NCBI RefSeq assembly: GCF_000739455.1
Contig: NZ_CP009211.1
Span: 558,001-622,000 of the forward strand
From: Corynebacterium imitans
GTDB lineage: Bacteria; Actinomycetota; Actinomycetes; Mycobacteriales; Mycobacteriaceae
DNA: 64,000 nucleotides
Direction: 5' to 3'
This document shows, piece after piece, positions 17,467 through 29,769 of the stretch. The position numbers and the translations under genes were made by a program. A model generated the notes under the pieces. It ran no database searches. It saw only the letters and a program-made list of their open reading frames with translations, and had not been told where the DNA came from. Numbering within the stretch: the first letter of the stretch is position 1; each line of letters begins with the position of its first letter.

Positions 17467-18645
17467 GTGAATGACGCACAAGGAATGCCAATTGTCGTGG
17501 TCGTCGGCGACGGCCAACTCGCCCGCATGATGCACACCGAGGCGATCGAGCTCGGTTTGCACATGCGATTGCTCGCCGGGAGCGAGGACGCATCTGCCGC
17601 CCAGGTCTACAGTGATGTGCGCCTCGGCGACTACCATAAGCTGGAGGACCTGCGGGAGGTAGTCCGCGGGGCGTCGGCAGTGACCTTCGACCATGAGCAC
17701 GTGCCGAATGAGCACTTGGAGCAGCTTCTCGACGAGCACGTGCTCGTCGAACCACGCCCCAGCGCACTCCTGTACGCCCAGGACAAGCTGGCGCAGCGCC
17801 GCAAGCTCGAAGAACTGGGCCTGCCCGTGCCGGCGTACGCCGCGATTGACTCCGTGGACGCGGCTCGTGCCTTCTGGGAGCAGCACGAGCACCGCGTCTG
17901 CCTGAAAACCACGCGCGGTGGCTACGACGGTAAAGGCGTCTGGTTCCCCGACTCCCAGGGCGAGCTGCTCGACCTGGTCGAGGACCTGCTGGGCCGCGGC
18001 ATGGAGCTCTACGCGGAGGAGAAGGTCGACTTCGTCCGCGAATTGTCGATTATGGTGGCGCGCTCCCGCTCCGGCGAGATGCGCGTGTGGCCGGTGGTGG
18101 AGTCGCGCCAGGACAACGGCATCTGCCGCGTCGCGATCGCGCCCGCCCCGGACCTGCCGTCGCGGCTCGCGCGCGAGTGCAAGAAGCTTGCGCGCCTGAT
18201 TGCGCGCAAGCTGGATGTCACCGGCGTGATGGCGGTGGAGCTGTTCGAGTACAAGACGGAAACCGGCACCGCCGTGTCCATCAACGAGCTGGCGATGCGC
18301 CCGCACAACACCGGCCACTGGACCCAGGACGGCTCGCTGACCTCCCAGTTCGAGCAGCACTTGCGCGCCGTGCTGGACTGGCCGCTGGGTGAGACCGAGA
18401 CCGTCGCCCCGGTCACCGTGATGGTCAACGTCCTCGGCGGCGAGGAGGACCCGGAGATGTCGATGGAAAACCGCGTCAAGGAAGTGATGCTGCGCTACCC
18501 GGAGGCCAAGATCCACCTCTATGGCAAGAGCTGGCGTCCGGGCCGCAAGATCGGGCACGTGAACGTGACCGGATACGACGTGGTCACCACCCGCAAGATC
18601 GCGGAGCACGCCGCGAAGTACCTGATTACGGCCCGCTGGAACTAG
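17467..18645 (+). CDS. purK: 5-(carboxyamino)imidazole ribonucleotide synthase (PurK)
   Basis: 392 aa from GTG 17467. It uses ATP and bicarbonate to carboxylate AIR on nitrogen; PurE then moves the carboxylate to carbon. ATP-grasp features are visible: [12 protein letters not shown] at the N-terminus, [15 protein letters not shown] near residue 145, and the metal/ATP residues in MAVELFEY and [21 protein letters not shown] at 17458 and an ATG at 17485 are other candidates. I preferred 17467 because of the 7-nt distance to the putative -10. The gene is followed after 16 nt by purE, with which it forms an operon. Confidence 0.95.
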   Translation: MNDAQGMPIVVVVGDGQLARMMHTEAIELGLHMRLLAGSEDASAAQVYSDVRLGDYHKLEDLREVVRGASAVTFDHEHVPNEHLEQLLDEHVLVEPRPSALLYAQDKLAQRRKLEELGLPVPAYAAIDSVDAARAFWEQHEHRVCLKTTRGGYDGKGVWFPDSQGELLDLVEDLLGRGMELYAEEKVDFVRELSIMVARSRSGEMRVWPVVESRQDNGICRVAIAPAPDLPSRLARECKKLARLIARKLDVTGVMAVELFEYKTETGTAVSINELAMRPHNTGHWTQDGSLTSQFEQHLRAVLDWPLGETETVAPVTVMVNVLGGEEDPEMSMENRVKEVMLRYPEAKIHLYGKSWRPGRKIGHVNVTGYDVVTTRKIAEHAAKYLITARWN

Positions 18646-18661
18646 AAAGGCTTTCGCACCT

Positions 18662-19165
18662 ATGTCTGCACCCCTCGTTGGCCTGATTATGGGCTCCGAT
18701 TCTGACTGGGACACCGTTAAACCCGCCGCCGAAGTACTCGCCGAGTTCGGCATTCCCTTCGAGGTCGGCGTCGTGTCCGCGCACCGCACGCCTGAGAAGA
18801 TGCTCGCGTATGCCAAGCAGGCGCACGAGCGGGGACTGCGCGTGATCATCGCGTGCGCCGGCGGTGCCGCCCACCTGCCGGGCATGGTCGCCGCCGCGAC
18901 CCCGCTGCCGGTCATCGGCATCCCGCGCGCGCTCGACACGCTCGACGGCATGGATTCTTTGCTGTCGATCGTGCAGATGCCGGGCGGCGTGCCCGTTGCC
19001 ACCGTCTCCATCGGCGGGGCGAAGAACGCCGGTCTGCTCGCCGCCCGCATCCTGGGCGCGGCCGATGCACAGCTGCAGGAGAAGATGGTGCGCTACCAGG
19101 AGGACATGGCTGCCTCCGTGGAGAAGAAAGACGAGGCGCTGCGCAGCAGGTTGCTGGGTGAGTAG
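18662..19165 (+). CDS. purE: N5-CAIR mutase (PurE)
   Basis: 167 aa, the usual size. It catalyses the mutase step after PurK in purine synthesis. The active-site regions [16 protein letters not shown] and [10 protein letters not shown] are present, as is a glycine-rich stretch [22 protein letters not shown] precedes the ATG. The 3' end overlaps the GTG of the next gene by 8 nt, indicating translational coupling. Confidence 0.97.
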   Translation: MSAPLVGLIMGSDSDWDTVKPAAEVLAEFGIPFEVGVVSAHRTPEKMLAYAKQAHERGLRVIIACAGGAAHLPGMVAAATPLPVIGIPRALDTLDGMDSLLSIVQMPGGVPVATVSIGGAKNAGLLAARILGAADAQLQEKMVRYQEDMAASVEKKDEALRSRLLGE

Positions 19166-19637
19166 CAGCCCCATTGTGGTGCTGGGCGCGCGCATTGTCG
19201 ACGGCCACCCGTCGCGCATGCTGCACGCCCGTCTCTGCGCCGCGCTGGTGCGCTGGCGCACCGACGCGCGCAGTGGCGTGCGCCGCACCATTGTGGTCAC
19301 CGGCCGCGGGGAAGCGGCAGTGATGGCGGGCTGGCTCGCCGGGCGCGGCGTGCCCCGCGAGCTGATCGTTGAGGAGCCGTATGCCACCTCGACGAACGAA
19401 AACCTCGAGCGCACCCGAGCGCTGTTTCCTTCCGCCTCGCGGCTGATCGTGGTGACCAGCAACTTCCACGTCCGCCGCACGCGCGTATGGGCCTGGCACC
19501 TGGGCATTCCGGTGGAGATGGTGCCCGCGCGCACCCCGCGCCGCTCCCGGCCGAAAAACTACGCGCGCGAGCTCGTTGCGCTGCCGCACTCCGCAGCGCG
19601 GGTTGTGTGGCGACGCCTTATGCACAAAATGCGCTAA
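19158..19637 (+). CDS. YdcF/SanA-type (DUF218) protein
   Basis: 159 aa from GTG 19158, overlapping the end of purE. Family marks are [14 protein letters not shown] at the N-terminus, [36 protein letters not shown] and [18 protein letters not shown], the last two being the conserved DUF218 segments. Members have been linked to envelope integrity, but their reaction is unknown. There is no N-terminal membrane anchor, unlike SanA or ElyC, so this version is probably cytoplasmic. Confidence 0.85.
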   Translation: MSSSPIVVLGARIVDGHPSRMLHARLCAALVRWRTDARSGVRRTIVVTGRGEAAVMAGWLAGRGVPRELIVEEPYATSTNENLERTRALFPSASRLIVVTSNFHVRRTRVWAWHLGIPVEMVPARTPRRSRPKNYARELVALPHSAARVVWRRLMHKMR

Positions 19638-19675
19638 AGTACATCCGATGGTGCTACTTTTGGTGCCATGTACTT
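19637..19675. promoter_or_regulatory. Inverted repeat upstream of the DUF305 lipoprotein
   Basis: AAGTACAT (19637-19644) and ATGTACTT (19668-19675) are exact inverted copies separated by 23 nt, ending 22 nt before the lipoprotein start. The position suits an operator or a leader hairpin. DUF305 genes are often linked to metal resistance, so a metal-responsive regulator is conceivable, but none is adjacent. Confidence 0.45.
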
Positions 19676-19697
19676 CAGGTCTAGGAGGGCTCCATTC

Positions 19698-20333
19698 ATG
19701 GCACACTTACAGCGCCGCATCACCGGCTTGATCACCGTTGCAGTACTGGGGGCCAGCGTGGCTTCATGCGCCGGAGATGGCCAAGACGCCACAAACGCGC
19801 CGCAGACCGACAAGGACGGTACCGCAGTGACTGCCGGGGCCAACCAACCCGCAGAAGTCAATGGGGTGGATCTACATTTTGTGGCGATGATGACACCGCA
19901 TCACCAACAAGCAGTGGATATGAGCGAGATCATCCTGGCCGCCGACGGCATCAGCGAAGCCACCGCAGACTTGGCCGAGCGGATTAAAGCCGGGCAACAA
20001 GAAGAGATCGACACCATGGTCGACTGGGCGGAAGAATGGGACCAGGGTGACCTCATGGCTCATCACGCCCCGCACATTGCCAATGGCATGCTCACTCCGG
20101 AACAGATGGACCAACTGAAAACACTTTCGGGCGAGGAAGCAGACACCTTGTTTCTCCAGCTGATGCATTTCCATCACGCAGGCGCCGTTGCCATGACCCA
20201 AGACGAAATCGACAACGGCGGCTACAAGCCGCTCGTGGACCTCGCTCAACAAATGATCGACGTCCAGACCGCTGAGATGCACGAGATGGAACAACTCCTA
20301 GACGCCAAAGGCGAAAGCCTGTTGACTGAGTAA
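19698..20333 (+). CDS. DUF305 lipoprotein
   Basis: 211 aa. I chose ATG 19698 because AGGAGG (19683-19688) precedes it at 9 nt. A lipoprotein signal peptide ends at the lipobox VASC (Cys about residue 26). The mature part is a DUF305 four-helix domain with the characteristic histidine/methionine pairs: HFVAMMTPHHQQAVDMSE, HHAPHIANGM, LMHFHHAGAVAMTQDE and ETAEMHEM-like spacing near the end. Such residues suggest binding of copper or other metals at the cell surface. This is known for some relatives and only inferred here. The gene appears monocistronic. Confidence 0.9.
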   Translation: MAHLQRRITGLITVAVLGASVASCAGDGQDATNAPQTDKDGTAVTAGANQPAEVNGVDLHFVAMMTPHHQQAVDMSEIILAADGISEATADLAERIKAGQQEEIDTMVDWAEEWDQGDLMAHHAPHIANGMLTPEQMDQLKTLSGEEADTLFLQLMHFHHAGAVAMTQDEIDNGGYKPLVDLAQQMIDVQTAEMHEMEQLLDAKGESLLTE

Positions 20334-20408
20334 TGAAAAGACGCGAGGGAGCGCAAAACCGGGTATAAGTTCGTGGTGCACCTGTAGTTCGACTGTAAAG
20401 GAATGCCC

Positions 20409-20755
20409 ATGACTTCCAATTTCAACACCGCGCAAAGCAAGCAAACCGCCGACGGCTTCTTCTCCGCACTCTTCGACTTCTCCTTTTCCCAGTACATCAC
20501 CCTGAAGTTCGCCCGCGTGATCTACCTGATCTCCGCCGTGCTCATCGGTCTGTGCTGGGTCTTCGGCCTGCTCGTGTCGCTCGCAGCGTTCAGCGACGGC
20601 TTTGGCTCCGGCCTGTTTGCGCTCATCGGCTTCCTCATCGTCGGCACGCTGGCCGCGCTGGTCTCGCTGATCAGCGCGCGGGTCACGCTGGAATTCATGG
20701 TCTCGGCGATCAAGACGGCGCAGAACACCTCCGAGATCGCAGAGGCGCAGCGCCG

Positions 20756-20759
<4 letters not shown>
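20409..20759 (+). CDS. DUF4282 membrane protein
   Basis: 116 aa. AAAGGA lies 6 nt before ATG 20409; an ATG at 20403 abuts it and is less likely. After a polar N-terminus come FFSALFDFSFSQYITLKFARVIY, typical of DUF4282, and two membrane segments (LISAVLIGLCWVFGLLVSL and LFALIGFLIVGTLAALVSLI). The C-terminus ends in a short amphipathic tail. Function unknown. The stop overlaps the convergent thiF stop by 4 bp. Confidence 0.85.
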
Positions 20760-23923
<3,164 letters not shown>

Positions 23924-23927
<4 letters not shown>

Positions 23928-24574
23928 GACGCAGCCTCGAAATCTTTAACGATGCCCGCCGCCATCGCGCGCGGGTCCTCGGCGCGCATGAACCCGCGCA
24001 CGATCGCCACGCCGGCCACGCCCGTGGCGGCGAGCGCCGCGGCATCCGATGCGTGCACGTCGCCGATCGCCACGACTGGCACCTTCGAGGCGGCGACCAG
24101 CGGCGGGTAGCCGTCGAGGCCGAGCGGGGCACGCCCGGAGTCCTTCGTCGGGGTCGGGCGGAATGGGCCCGCGCCGACGTAATCGATCACGTCGGCGTAC
24201 GCGTTTGCCGCCTCCACCAGCGCGAGCGTGCCGGTGGTCAGCCCGAGGATCGCGTTGGGTCCAAGCAGCTCGCGGGCGGCGCGCGGGTCCATGTCGTCCA
24301 GGCCGATGTGCGCCCCGTGGATGTGGTGGGTTTGCATGAGGTGGGCGGCGAGGGGGACGTTGTCGTCGATAAGCACGCGCGTGCGCGGGTTCGCCGCGGC
24401 GACCGCATCGGCGACCTCGCAGGCGAGCCGCTCGAGCGCCGGCTCGGCGATCGGCTTGCTGCGCACCTGGATCACACCCGCCCCGCCGGCTGCGGCCGCG
24501 GAGGCAACGCGCGCAACATCGGCGGCAGGCTGGCCCGTGACGAAGTAGCAGCGCAGGTCAAGCGAGCTAGGCAT
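23924..24574 (-). CDS. thiE: Thiamine-phosphate synthase ThiE
   Basis: 216 aa from ATG 24574, overlapping the end of thiD-tenA by 8 nt. It joins the pyrimidine (HMP-PP) and thiazole phosphate. Typical features are RCYFVTGQPAADVARV at the N-terminus, IQVRSKP, LIDDNVPLA, HIGLDDMDPRAARELLGP, the phosphate-binding VGAGPFRPTPTK and AIGDVHASDAAAL. Some substrate residues differ slightly from E. coli (TPTK in place of the commoner STKT), as in other actinobacteria. Confidence 0.93.
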
Positions 24575-26075
24575 CGCGCACCACCCACGCGCGGTCGGCC
24601 TGGTCGAAGAAATCGAGCTCGTAGCGCGAGGCGACCGCGCACGCGCGCACCGCCGCATCCAGCGCGTCGGGGTTCGCCGCAAGCGTGGCCTCGCAACGCT
24701 CGATCGCGCCGCGCACCGCCTCGTGGAAGCCGTCGCCCGCGTAGGTGGCCAGCCAGTCGCGGTAGGGGTGCGCGTCGTGGTTGCGCTCAGCCAGACGCGC
24801 GCCGACCTCGTAGTAGAGCCAGTAGCAGGGCAGCACCGCCGCCTGCCCGATCGCGGCCGACTCGCCCAACGTCGAAGCGAGCAGGAAGTCGGTGTAGGCG
24901 CGCGTGACCGGCGAAGGCAGCGTCTCGCGGCCCAGGTCAGCGAGCCAGGTGCGCTGCATCTCCTGCTCGTCGGCGATCGCGGCGTCCGCATCCGATGCCC
25001 ACGCGCCGCCGAGCGCGCGCAGTGAGCGCGCGTACTTGGTCAGGTAATAGGCGTCCTGCTCGAGGTAGAACATGAAGTCGGCGTGGTCGAGCGTGCCGTC
25101 GCCGAGCGTGCGGATAAACGGCAGCTCCATGATCGCGGTGAGGTAGGGCGCCGAAGCGTCCCACAGTGCCTGGGTGTGCGGACCGGCGGGCTTAGCCAGA
25201 GGTGGGGTTGGGCCGGCGTCGATAAGCAAGAAGTGCTCGGGGTTGCAGTCGGCGGCGCGCTGCATGCGGCGGCCCACATGGCCGTGGTCGACGGGGCCGC
25301 GGCCGTGCCCGACGGCGAGCGCGTCGGCGTGCGCGATCGCCTCGTGCAGCCAGCGAGACGCCCACTCGGTCGCCGCGGGCGTATCGAAGCCGGCCCCCAG
25401 GCGCGTGGCCAGCGCCGAGGAAAACGAGCAGCCCGTGCCGTGCGTGTTCTTCGTCTCCACGCGGGTCACCGGCACGTGGTGCACGCTGTCCGCGGTGACC
25501 ACGGCGTTGTCCGCGCGCTCGCCGGTGAGGTGCCCGCCTTTGACGATGACGGTCGTGCCCAGCGTATGCGCCAGGCCTTGCGCCTGCGCGATCGCGGCGT
25601 CGAAGTTTTCGGCCGGGTCAACGCCAGCAAGGACGGCGAGTTCGGGGAGGTTGGGCGTGATGACGTCGGCAAGCGAGGCGAGCTCGCGCAGCGCCTCTTC
25701 CGCCTCGCGCGTGAGGAGCCTATCGCTTGACGACGCCACCATCACCGGATCCAACACCACCTTGCAGTCGCGCGCGTGTGTGGTGAGGAACTCGCGCACC
25801 ACCTCGATGATTTCGGTGGTGCCGAGCATGCCGATCTTGATCGCGTCGATCGCCACGTCGTCGGTGATCGAGCGCAGCTGCGTGCGCAGAAAATCGATCG
25901 GCGGGGTGAAAATCTCCTGCACGCCGGTGGTGTTCTGGGCGACGAGCGAGGTCACCACGCTGTAGGAAAAACCGCCGGCGGCCTGGATCGATTTGATATC
26001 GGCCTGGACTCCTGCGCCCCCGGTCGGGTCGGTGCCGGCGATGGTCAGAATGCGGGGCAGGGCAGGTGTATTCAT
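24567..26075 (-). CDS. thiD: ThiD-TenA fusion: HMP-phosphate kinase and TenA-type aminopyrimidine hydrolase
   Basis: 502 aa. The N-terminal half (about 1-265) is HMP/HMP-P kinase: ILTIAGTDPTGGAGVQADIK, the DPVMVASSSDRLL loop and the anion hole NTHGTGCSFSSAL. The C-terminal half (about 280-500) is TenA, which salvages degraded pyrimidines. It has FMFYLEQDAYYL, the nucleophile in LPCYWLYYEVG and the C-terminal helix ending in RYELDFFDQA. Fusions of this order occur in other corynebacteria. I chose ATG 26075 because GAAGGG lies 9 nt before it. An ATG at 26084 directly abuts that sequence. It is the first gene of the operon, behind the TPP riboswitch. Confidence 0.95.
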   Translation of the reverse strand: MNTPALPRILTIAGTDPTGGAGVQADIKSIQAAGGFSYSVVTSLVAQNTTGVQEIFTPPIDFLRTQLRSITDDVAIDAIKIGMLGTTEIIEVVREFLTTHARDCKVVLDPVMVASSSDRLLTREAEEALRELASLADVITPNLPELAVLAGVDPAENFDAAIAQAQGLAHTLGTTVIVKGGHLTGERADNAVVTADSVHHVPVTRVETKNTHGTGCSFSSALATRLGAGFDTPAATEWASRWLHEAIAHADALAVGHGRGPVDHGHVGRRMQRAADCNPEHFLLIDAGPTPPLAKPAGPHTQALWDASAPYLTAIMELPFIRTLGDGTLDHADFMFYLEQDAYYLTKYARSLRALGGAWASDADAAIADEQEMQRTWLADLGRETLPSPVTRAYTDFLLASTLGESAAIGQAAVLPCYWLYYEVGARLAERNHDAHPYRDWLATYAGDGFHEAVRGAIERCEATLAANPDALDAAVRACAVASRYELDFFDQADRAWVVRDA

Positions 26076-26089
26076 GTGGGACATCCCTT

Positions 26090-26172
26090 CGCTAGGTCGA
26101 GCTAGAGCAGGTTCGACGGGTTTGATCTCAGCACCACGTTGGGTGCACCCCGTGTCACACTGGCGACGCTAG
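26090..26172 (-). ncRNA. TPP riboswitch (THI element)
   Basis: The minus strand carries the conserved TPP core: CGGGGTGC, then GCTGAGATC, then ACCCGTCGAACCTG in the right order and spacing. It lies 15-20 nt before the thiD start codon. Thiamine pyrophosphate binding would block expression of the six thiamine genes, here most likely at translation initiation because no clear terminator stem follows. The edges of the P1 stem are approximate. Confidence 0.93.
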
Positions 26173-26191
26173 CACAGCGCCCCTGCCGCAC

Positions 26192-26470
26192 TTAGAAGGG
26201 GAGCGCGATGCCGATCGCCGGGGCGGAGAAGTACAGCCAGCCGGCTGCGAGCGCGCCGAAGACGGCGAGCAGGCCGAGCACTGCGCCGAGGACGTCCAGG
26301 CTCTTGCCGACGTTCACGTTTGTGGTCTCGGCGGGAGCTCTGTCGTTCGAGTCGACGTTGACGTTGGCGTTGGCGACCACCTCGTTGCTGTCGGTCGTGT
26401 CCTGCGCGAGCGCCGGTTGCGCGGCGGCGAGCAGTGCCAAAGAGGTGAACGTTGCGGTGATGTACTTCAT
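26192..26470 (-). CDS. Small secreted or membrane protein with NV-rich spacer
   Basis: 92 aa. The N-terminus is a signal peptide (MKYITATFTSLALLAAAQPA, cut after LAQ or ALA). An acidic Asn/Val-rich spacer (NANVNVDSNDRAPAETTNVN) and one C-terminal membrane segment (VLGAVLGLLAVFGALAAGWL) follow. The family is not recognised. It lies just upstream of the thiamine operon in the same direction, but the TPP riboswitch starts a separate unit. Confidence 0.7.
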   Translation of the reverse strand: MKYITATFTSLALLAAAQPALAQDTTDSNEVVANANVNVDSNDRAPAETTNVNVGKSLDVLGAVLGLLAVFGALAAGWLYFSAPAIGIALPF

Positions 26471-26608
26471 GCTTCTACTAGTAGCAGGCGGAAAAGGGTA
26501 TCCCTATTAGACGCATGAATTGGGCTGCCGGTTCCCTTTTGGGACGAAAGTGGAATACTTCTCACATTTGCTTGTTTGCGCAGCTCATGGGTGTTTATGG
26601 TGGGTGGC

Positions 26609-27673
26609 ATGAATCTCGTAGACGCACTGATCGCCCAGGACCGCGCCGGCATCGCCATCGTTGCCGACGCGGCTTCAGCGAGCGTCTCCGAGCTGGTCGC
26701 CCGCGGCATGGACCGCGACCGCGCCGAACAACTCGCGCTCGCCGCCGAGGTGTTTTACGGGTCGGTGCGCAACAAGAAAGCACAGGCCGCCTGTGTCGCG
26801 GCGGCGCGGGAAAACGGGCACCGACTAGACACCCTGGCGTATATCGCACGGTCTTCGCGCTCGCTGGACTCCGATAAAGACCGGTGGCACTATCGCCAGA
26901 AGCTTTGTGAGACTGAAGGTGACATGCGCACCGTGGTCAAACGCGCGAAAGCCTTGAAGAAGGAACTCAAACCGCCCGCACCGCGTGCGCCGAAAGCCTC
27001 GGTGACCTTCCACGACACAGGCTGGTCCACAGTCCACATCACCGGGCGCACCACGGATATCCTGCCGGTGTATCGCGCGGCGAAAGACGACCCGCAGGCG
27101 TGGCTGAGGGACACACGCACGGGTGGCGATGCGGCGATTACTACCGTGTTGAACATGGACATCGGCGACTTCGTCCAGTGGCGCATGTGCGACGACGGCG
27201 AGGTTGAAGTCCAGCTGACCAACGGTGAGTGGCTGCGCGGAGCCGAGCTGGTCAACCGGAAGCTGCGGGCGGCCGGGTACATCGCGCTGATTTCAGCTAC
27301 GGACGGGCCGGTCAACCTCTACCCGGTGAAATTTGAGCGCCACGCCACGCGCGAGCTGCGCGCCCTAATGAGCGCCGACGGCGCCACCTGCGCGTGGGCC
27401 GGCTGCAACCAGCCGGCGGATTTCTCCGAGGCGCACCACATCCAGGAGTGGTCCAAAGGCGGTGCCACGGAGGTCGAGAATATGTGCTGGTTGTGCACTT
27501 ACCACAACCGGCAAAACGGCAGGCCGGACCGGGGCAGGATGCAGCGGATCGGCGGCCAGATCATGTGGCAAAGCCCGAAAGGCTACCTCACGCCCCGAGG
27601 CGTAAAGCACACCGACCCGGCACGAAGACACGCCCGAGCCGCACACATCCCAGCAACAGGACCGCCCGGTTAA
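26609..27673 (+). CDS. DUF222-type HNH endonuclease family protein
   Basis: 354 aa. The helical N-terminal part resembles the DUF222 (13E12-type) domain that is multi-copy in many actinobacteria. The C-terminal HNH module has CAWAGCNQPADFSEAHHIQ, then WSKGGATEVENMCWLCTYHN, giving paired zinc cysteines and the HH...H...N catalytic set. Nuclease activity is inferred from the motif. Members are often near mobile DNA, but no repeats or integrase flank it here. TATGGT (26596-26601) lies 7 nt before the ATG and there is no clear Shine-Dalgarno. Confidence 0.88.
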   Translation: MNLVDALIAQDRAGIAIVADAASASVSELVARGMDRDRAEQLALAAEVFYGSVRNKKAQAACVAAARENGHRLDTLAYIARSSRSLDSDKDRWHYRQKLCETEGDMRTVVKRAKALKKELKPPAPRAPKASVTFHDTGWSTVHITGRTTDILPVYRAAKDDPQAWLRDTRTGGDAAITTVLNMDIGDFVQWRMCDDGEVEVQLTNGEWLRGAELVNRKLRAAGYIALISATDGPVNLYPVKFERHATRELRALMSADGATCAWAGCNQPADFSEAHHIQEWSKGGATEVENMCWLCTYHNRQNGRPDRGRMQRIGGQIMWQSPKGYLTPRGVKHTDPARRHARAAHIPATGPPG

Positions 27674-27679
27674 AAGCAC

Positions 27680-27874
27680 CTACGTGTCGCGCCACGCAAG
27701 CCAACGCCGCACGAGCCACCACTCGGCAACCGCGAAAGCACCGGCGAGCAGTCCTGGCCAGATCGCGGGCTCGGCGCGAAAGAGATTGACCAGGCCCTGC
27801 ACCAGCGCCACGAGCGCGAAGAAGCCGACAAAACCGATGATGGCCTGCCACATGAGGTCTTTGCGCTGATCCAT
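27680..27874 (-). CDS. Small membrane protein coupled to the sugar permease genes
   Basis: 64 aa with two hydrophobic stretches (WQAIIGFVGFFALVALVQGL and WPGLLAGAFAVAEWWLV). Its ATG at 27874 is 2 nt after the stop of the upstream permease, so it is probably translated together with it. No family recognised. It may be an accessory to the transporter; that is inference from position alone. Confidence 0.65.
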   Translation of the reverse strand: MDQRKDLMWQAIIGFVGFFALVALVQGLVNLFRAEPAIWPGLLAGAFAVAEWWLVRRWLAWRDT

Positions 27875-27876
27875 GC

Positions 27877-28698
27877 TTAGCCCTTCACGCCGCCTGCGGT
27901 CAGGCCTGCGACGATTCGGCGCTGGAACACCAGCACCATGATGATCAGCGGCACGGTCACCAGCGAGCCGGCCGCCATGATCGCTGCGTAGGGGTACTCG
28001 AACGCGCTCGGGCCCGAGAAGCGCGCGATCGCGACGGTCACCGGCTCGGTCGCGGTGGTGGACAGCTGGCGCGCAAGCATGAACTCGTTCCACGTCGTGA
28101 TGAACGCGATGATCGCGGTGGTGAAAATCGCGGGTGCGGCCAGCGGCAGTAGCACGAGGCGGAACGCCTGGCCGCGTGTTGCGCCGTCGACACGCGCGGC
28201 CTCCTCGAGCTCCCACGGCAGCTGCTGGAAGAAGGAGATGAGCGTGTAGACGGTCAGCGGCAGTGCGAACGAGATGTTGGGGATGATCATCGCGCGGTAG
28301 GTGCCGATCCAGCCGAGGTCGCCGAACAGCTGGAACAGCGGCGTGACCAGCGCGATGCCGGGGAACATCGACGCCGCCAGAATGATGCCGGTCACGATCC
28401 CTTTGCCGGGAAAATCGAGCCGCGCGAGCGCGTACGCGGTGAACACGCCGACGAGCACGGCAAGCGCGGTGGTGGTCAGGGAGATCAAAAGCGAGTTACC
28501 GATCGCCCCGAGGAAGTTGTTGCCCTTGTCGGTGGCGAGCGCGTCGCGGAAGTTCTCCAGCGTGACGTGCGTCGGCCACGGCGTGGTGTCGAAGGTGTGC
28601 GACTTGTCGCGCAGGGCGGTGATCAGCATCCAGTAGAAGGGGGCGAGCCCCCAGAACATGATGAAGATGACGCCTGCGTAGTGCCAGAATTTTCTCAT
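27877..28698 (-). CDS. tusG: Carbohydrate ABC transporter permease (TusG/MalG-type)
   Basis: 273 aa, six membrane segments predicted by eye. The coupling-helix EAA motif is visible as EEAARVDGATRGQAFRLVLLPLAAP. The start overlaps the end of the upstream permease by 4 nt. From memory, C. glutamicum carries the TusEFG-K trehalose importer at the same place after purE, so a trehalose or related alpha-glucoside importer is the best guess. The substrate is not provable here. Identity as a sugar permease is secure; the symbol is provisional. Confidence 0.85.
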   Translation of the reverse strand: MRKFWHYAGVIFIMFWGLAPFYWMLITALRDKSHTFDTTPWPTHVTLENFRDALATDKGNNFLGAIGNSLLISLTTTALAVLVGVFTAYALARLDFPGKGIVTGIILAASMFPGIALVTPLFQLFGDLGWIGTYRAMIIPNISFALPLTVYTLISFFQQLPWELEEAARVDGATRGQAFRLVLLPLAAPAIFTTAIIAFITTWNEFMLARQLSTTATEPVTVAIARFSGPSAFEYPYAAIMAAGSLVTVPLIIMVLVFQRRIVAGLTAGGVKG

Positions 28699-29681
28699 CG
28701 CGAGCCTTTCTTGCTTTTCGACGCCCGCCTGCCCCCAACATCAGCGCCCAAGAACCGAATCATGACGAAGGCGACCGTGAAGATGAGCAGGAAGATCAGC
28801 GTGGACAGGGCGGAGGCACTGTTGAAGTTGCCTTGGCGCATGTCTTCGACCACGAGCTGGGAGATCGTGGCGGTGGGCGAGTTGGAGGAGCCCGAGATCA
28901 TGATGACGGGCAGGTCGTACATGCGCAGCGCGTCGAGGGTGCGGAAGAGGATGGCGACCATGAGCGCCGGTCGTACCAGCGGCAGGGTGATGCGGGTAAA
29001 CGACTGGAAGGCGGAGGCGCCGTCGACACGCGCGGCCTCGTAGACGTCTTTGGGGATCATCTGGAGCCCGGCGAGGATGAGCAGCGCCATGAACGGGGTG
29101 GTCTTCCACACGTCGGCGACGATGACGGCGGCGCGCGCGGCGGTGGGGTCGGTCGTCCACGCGATGTCGGTGCCGAGCAGCGAGTTGACGATGCCCGCGG
29201 GCGCGAACATGAACTGCCACAGCTTCGCCGTCACCGCGGTCGGGATGGCCCACGGGATGAGTACGGCGGCGCGGATGAGCGCGCGGCCTTTCGACGGGTG
29301 GTTCATGATCAGCGCCATCACCATGCCGAGGACCGTCTCCAAAAGGACGGTGACCACGGTGAAGAACAGCGTGATGCGCACGGCCGGCCAGAAGTCGGTG
29401 GCGAGCACGCCGGGCGGGCAGGAGCCGACCTCACCGGAGGCGGTCATGCAGCGGTTGGTCAGCCAGTACAGGTAGTGCTCGGCACCGGCGAAGCCACCCT
29501 CGGTGAACACGCCTGTGGTCGGGTCGAGTGTCTTGTCGGCTTGGAAGGAGAGCCAGATGGCACGCAGGATCGGGTAGCCGATGACGACGGCCAGCACGGC
29601 CAGCGCGGGCGTGACGAGCAGCGCGGCTTTGCGCGTGTCGCCGCGCGGTTTGCGCGCGCGGGTGGGGGAAGCGGTAGTCAT
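28695..29681 (-). CDS. tusF: Carbohydrate ABC transporter permease (TusF/MalF-type)
   Basis: 328 aa from ATG 29681, preceded by GGAG at 9 nt. The N-terminus is basic and cytoplasmic. The first membrane helix is AALLVTPALAVLAVVIGYPI. A periplasmic loop with two cysteines follows (LTNRCMTASGEVGSCPPG). The EAA loop is YEAARVDGASAFQSFTRITLP. It pairs with the TusG-like permease to form the membrane channel. No ATP-binding subunit occurs in the cluster, so the importer must borrow one encoded elsewhere, as many MalK/MsmK-type systems do. Confidence 0.85.
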   Translation of the reverse strand: MTTASPTRARKPRGDTRKAALLVTPALAVLAVVIGYPILRAIWLSFQADKTLDPTTGVFTEGGFAGAEHYLYWLTNRCMTASGEVGSCPPGVLATDFWPAVRITLFFTVVTVLLETVLGMVMALIMNHPSKGRALIRAAVLIPWAIPTAVTAKLWQFMFAPAGIVNSLLGTDIAWTTDPTAARAAVIVADVWKTTPFMALLILAGLQMIPKDVYEAARVDGASAFQSFTRITLPLVRPALMVAILFRTLDALRMYDLPVIMISGSSNSPTATISQLVVEDMRQGNFNSASALSTLIFLLIFTVAFVMIRFLGADVGGRRASKSKKGSR

Positions 29682-29722
29682 GCACCACACTCCAGTTCTG
29701 TTTGGGGCCTACACGGGCAAAA

Positions 29723-29755
29723 CGCCCGCGACCGTAGTGTAAACGGTGGCGGGCG
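29723..29755 (-). terminator. Hairpin between the binding-protein and permease genes
   Basis: CGCCCGCGACCGT (29723-29735) pairs with ACGGTGGCGGGCG (29743-29755), with a G/G mismatch in the stem. It follows the binding-protein stop by about 15 nt and precedes the first permease. Such hairpins commonly let the binding protein accumulate above the membrane subunits by partial termination or mRNA protection. No U-run is present. Confidence 0.6.
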
Positions 29756-29769
29756 TGAGCAACCAGGTA

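Noticed and set aside
17386..19050. 554-aa minus-strand frame across purK and purE
   Set aside because: It is a shadow of two confident purine genes, with Arg/Val/His-rich filler.
26609..27673. HNH/DUF222 gene as part of a mobile intron or element
   Set aside because: No flanking repeats, reverse transcriptase or integrase are seen. Such genes are common standing members of actinobacterial genomes.
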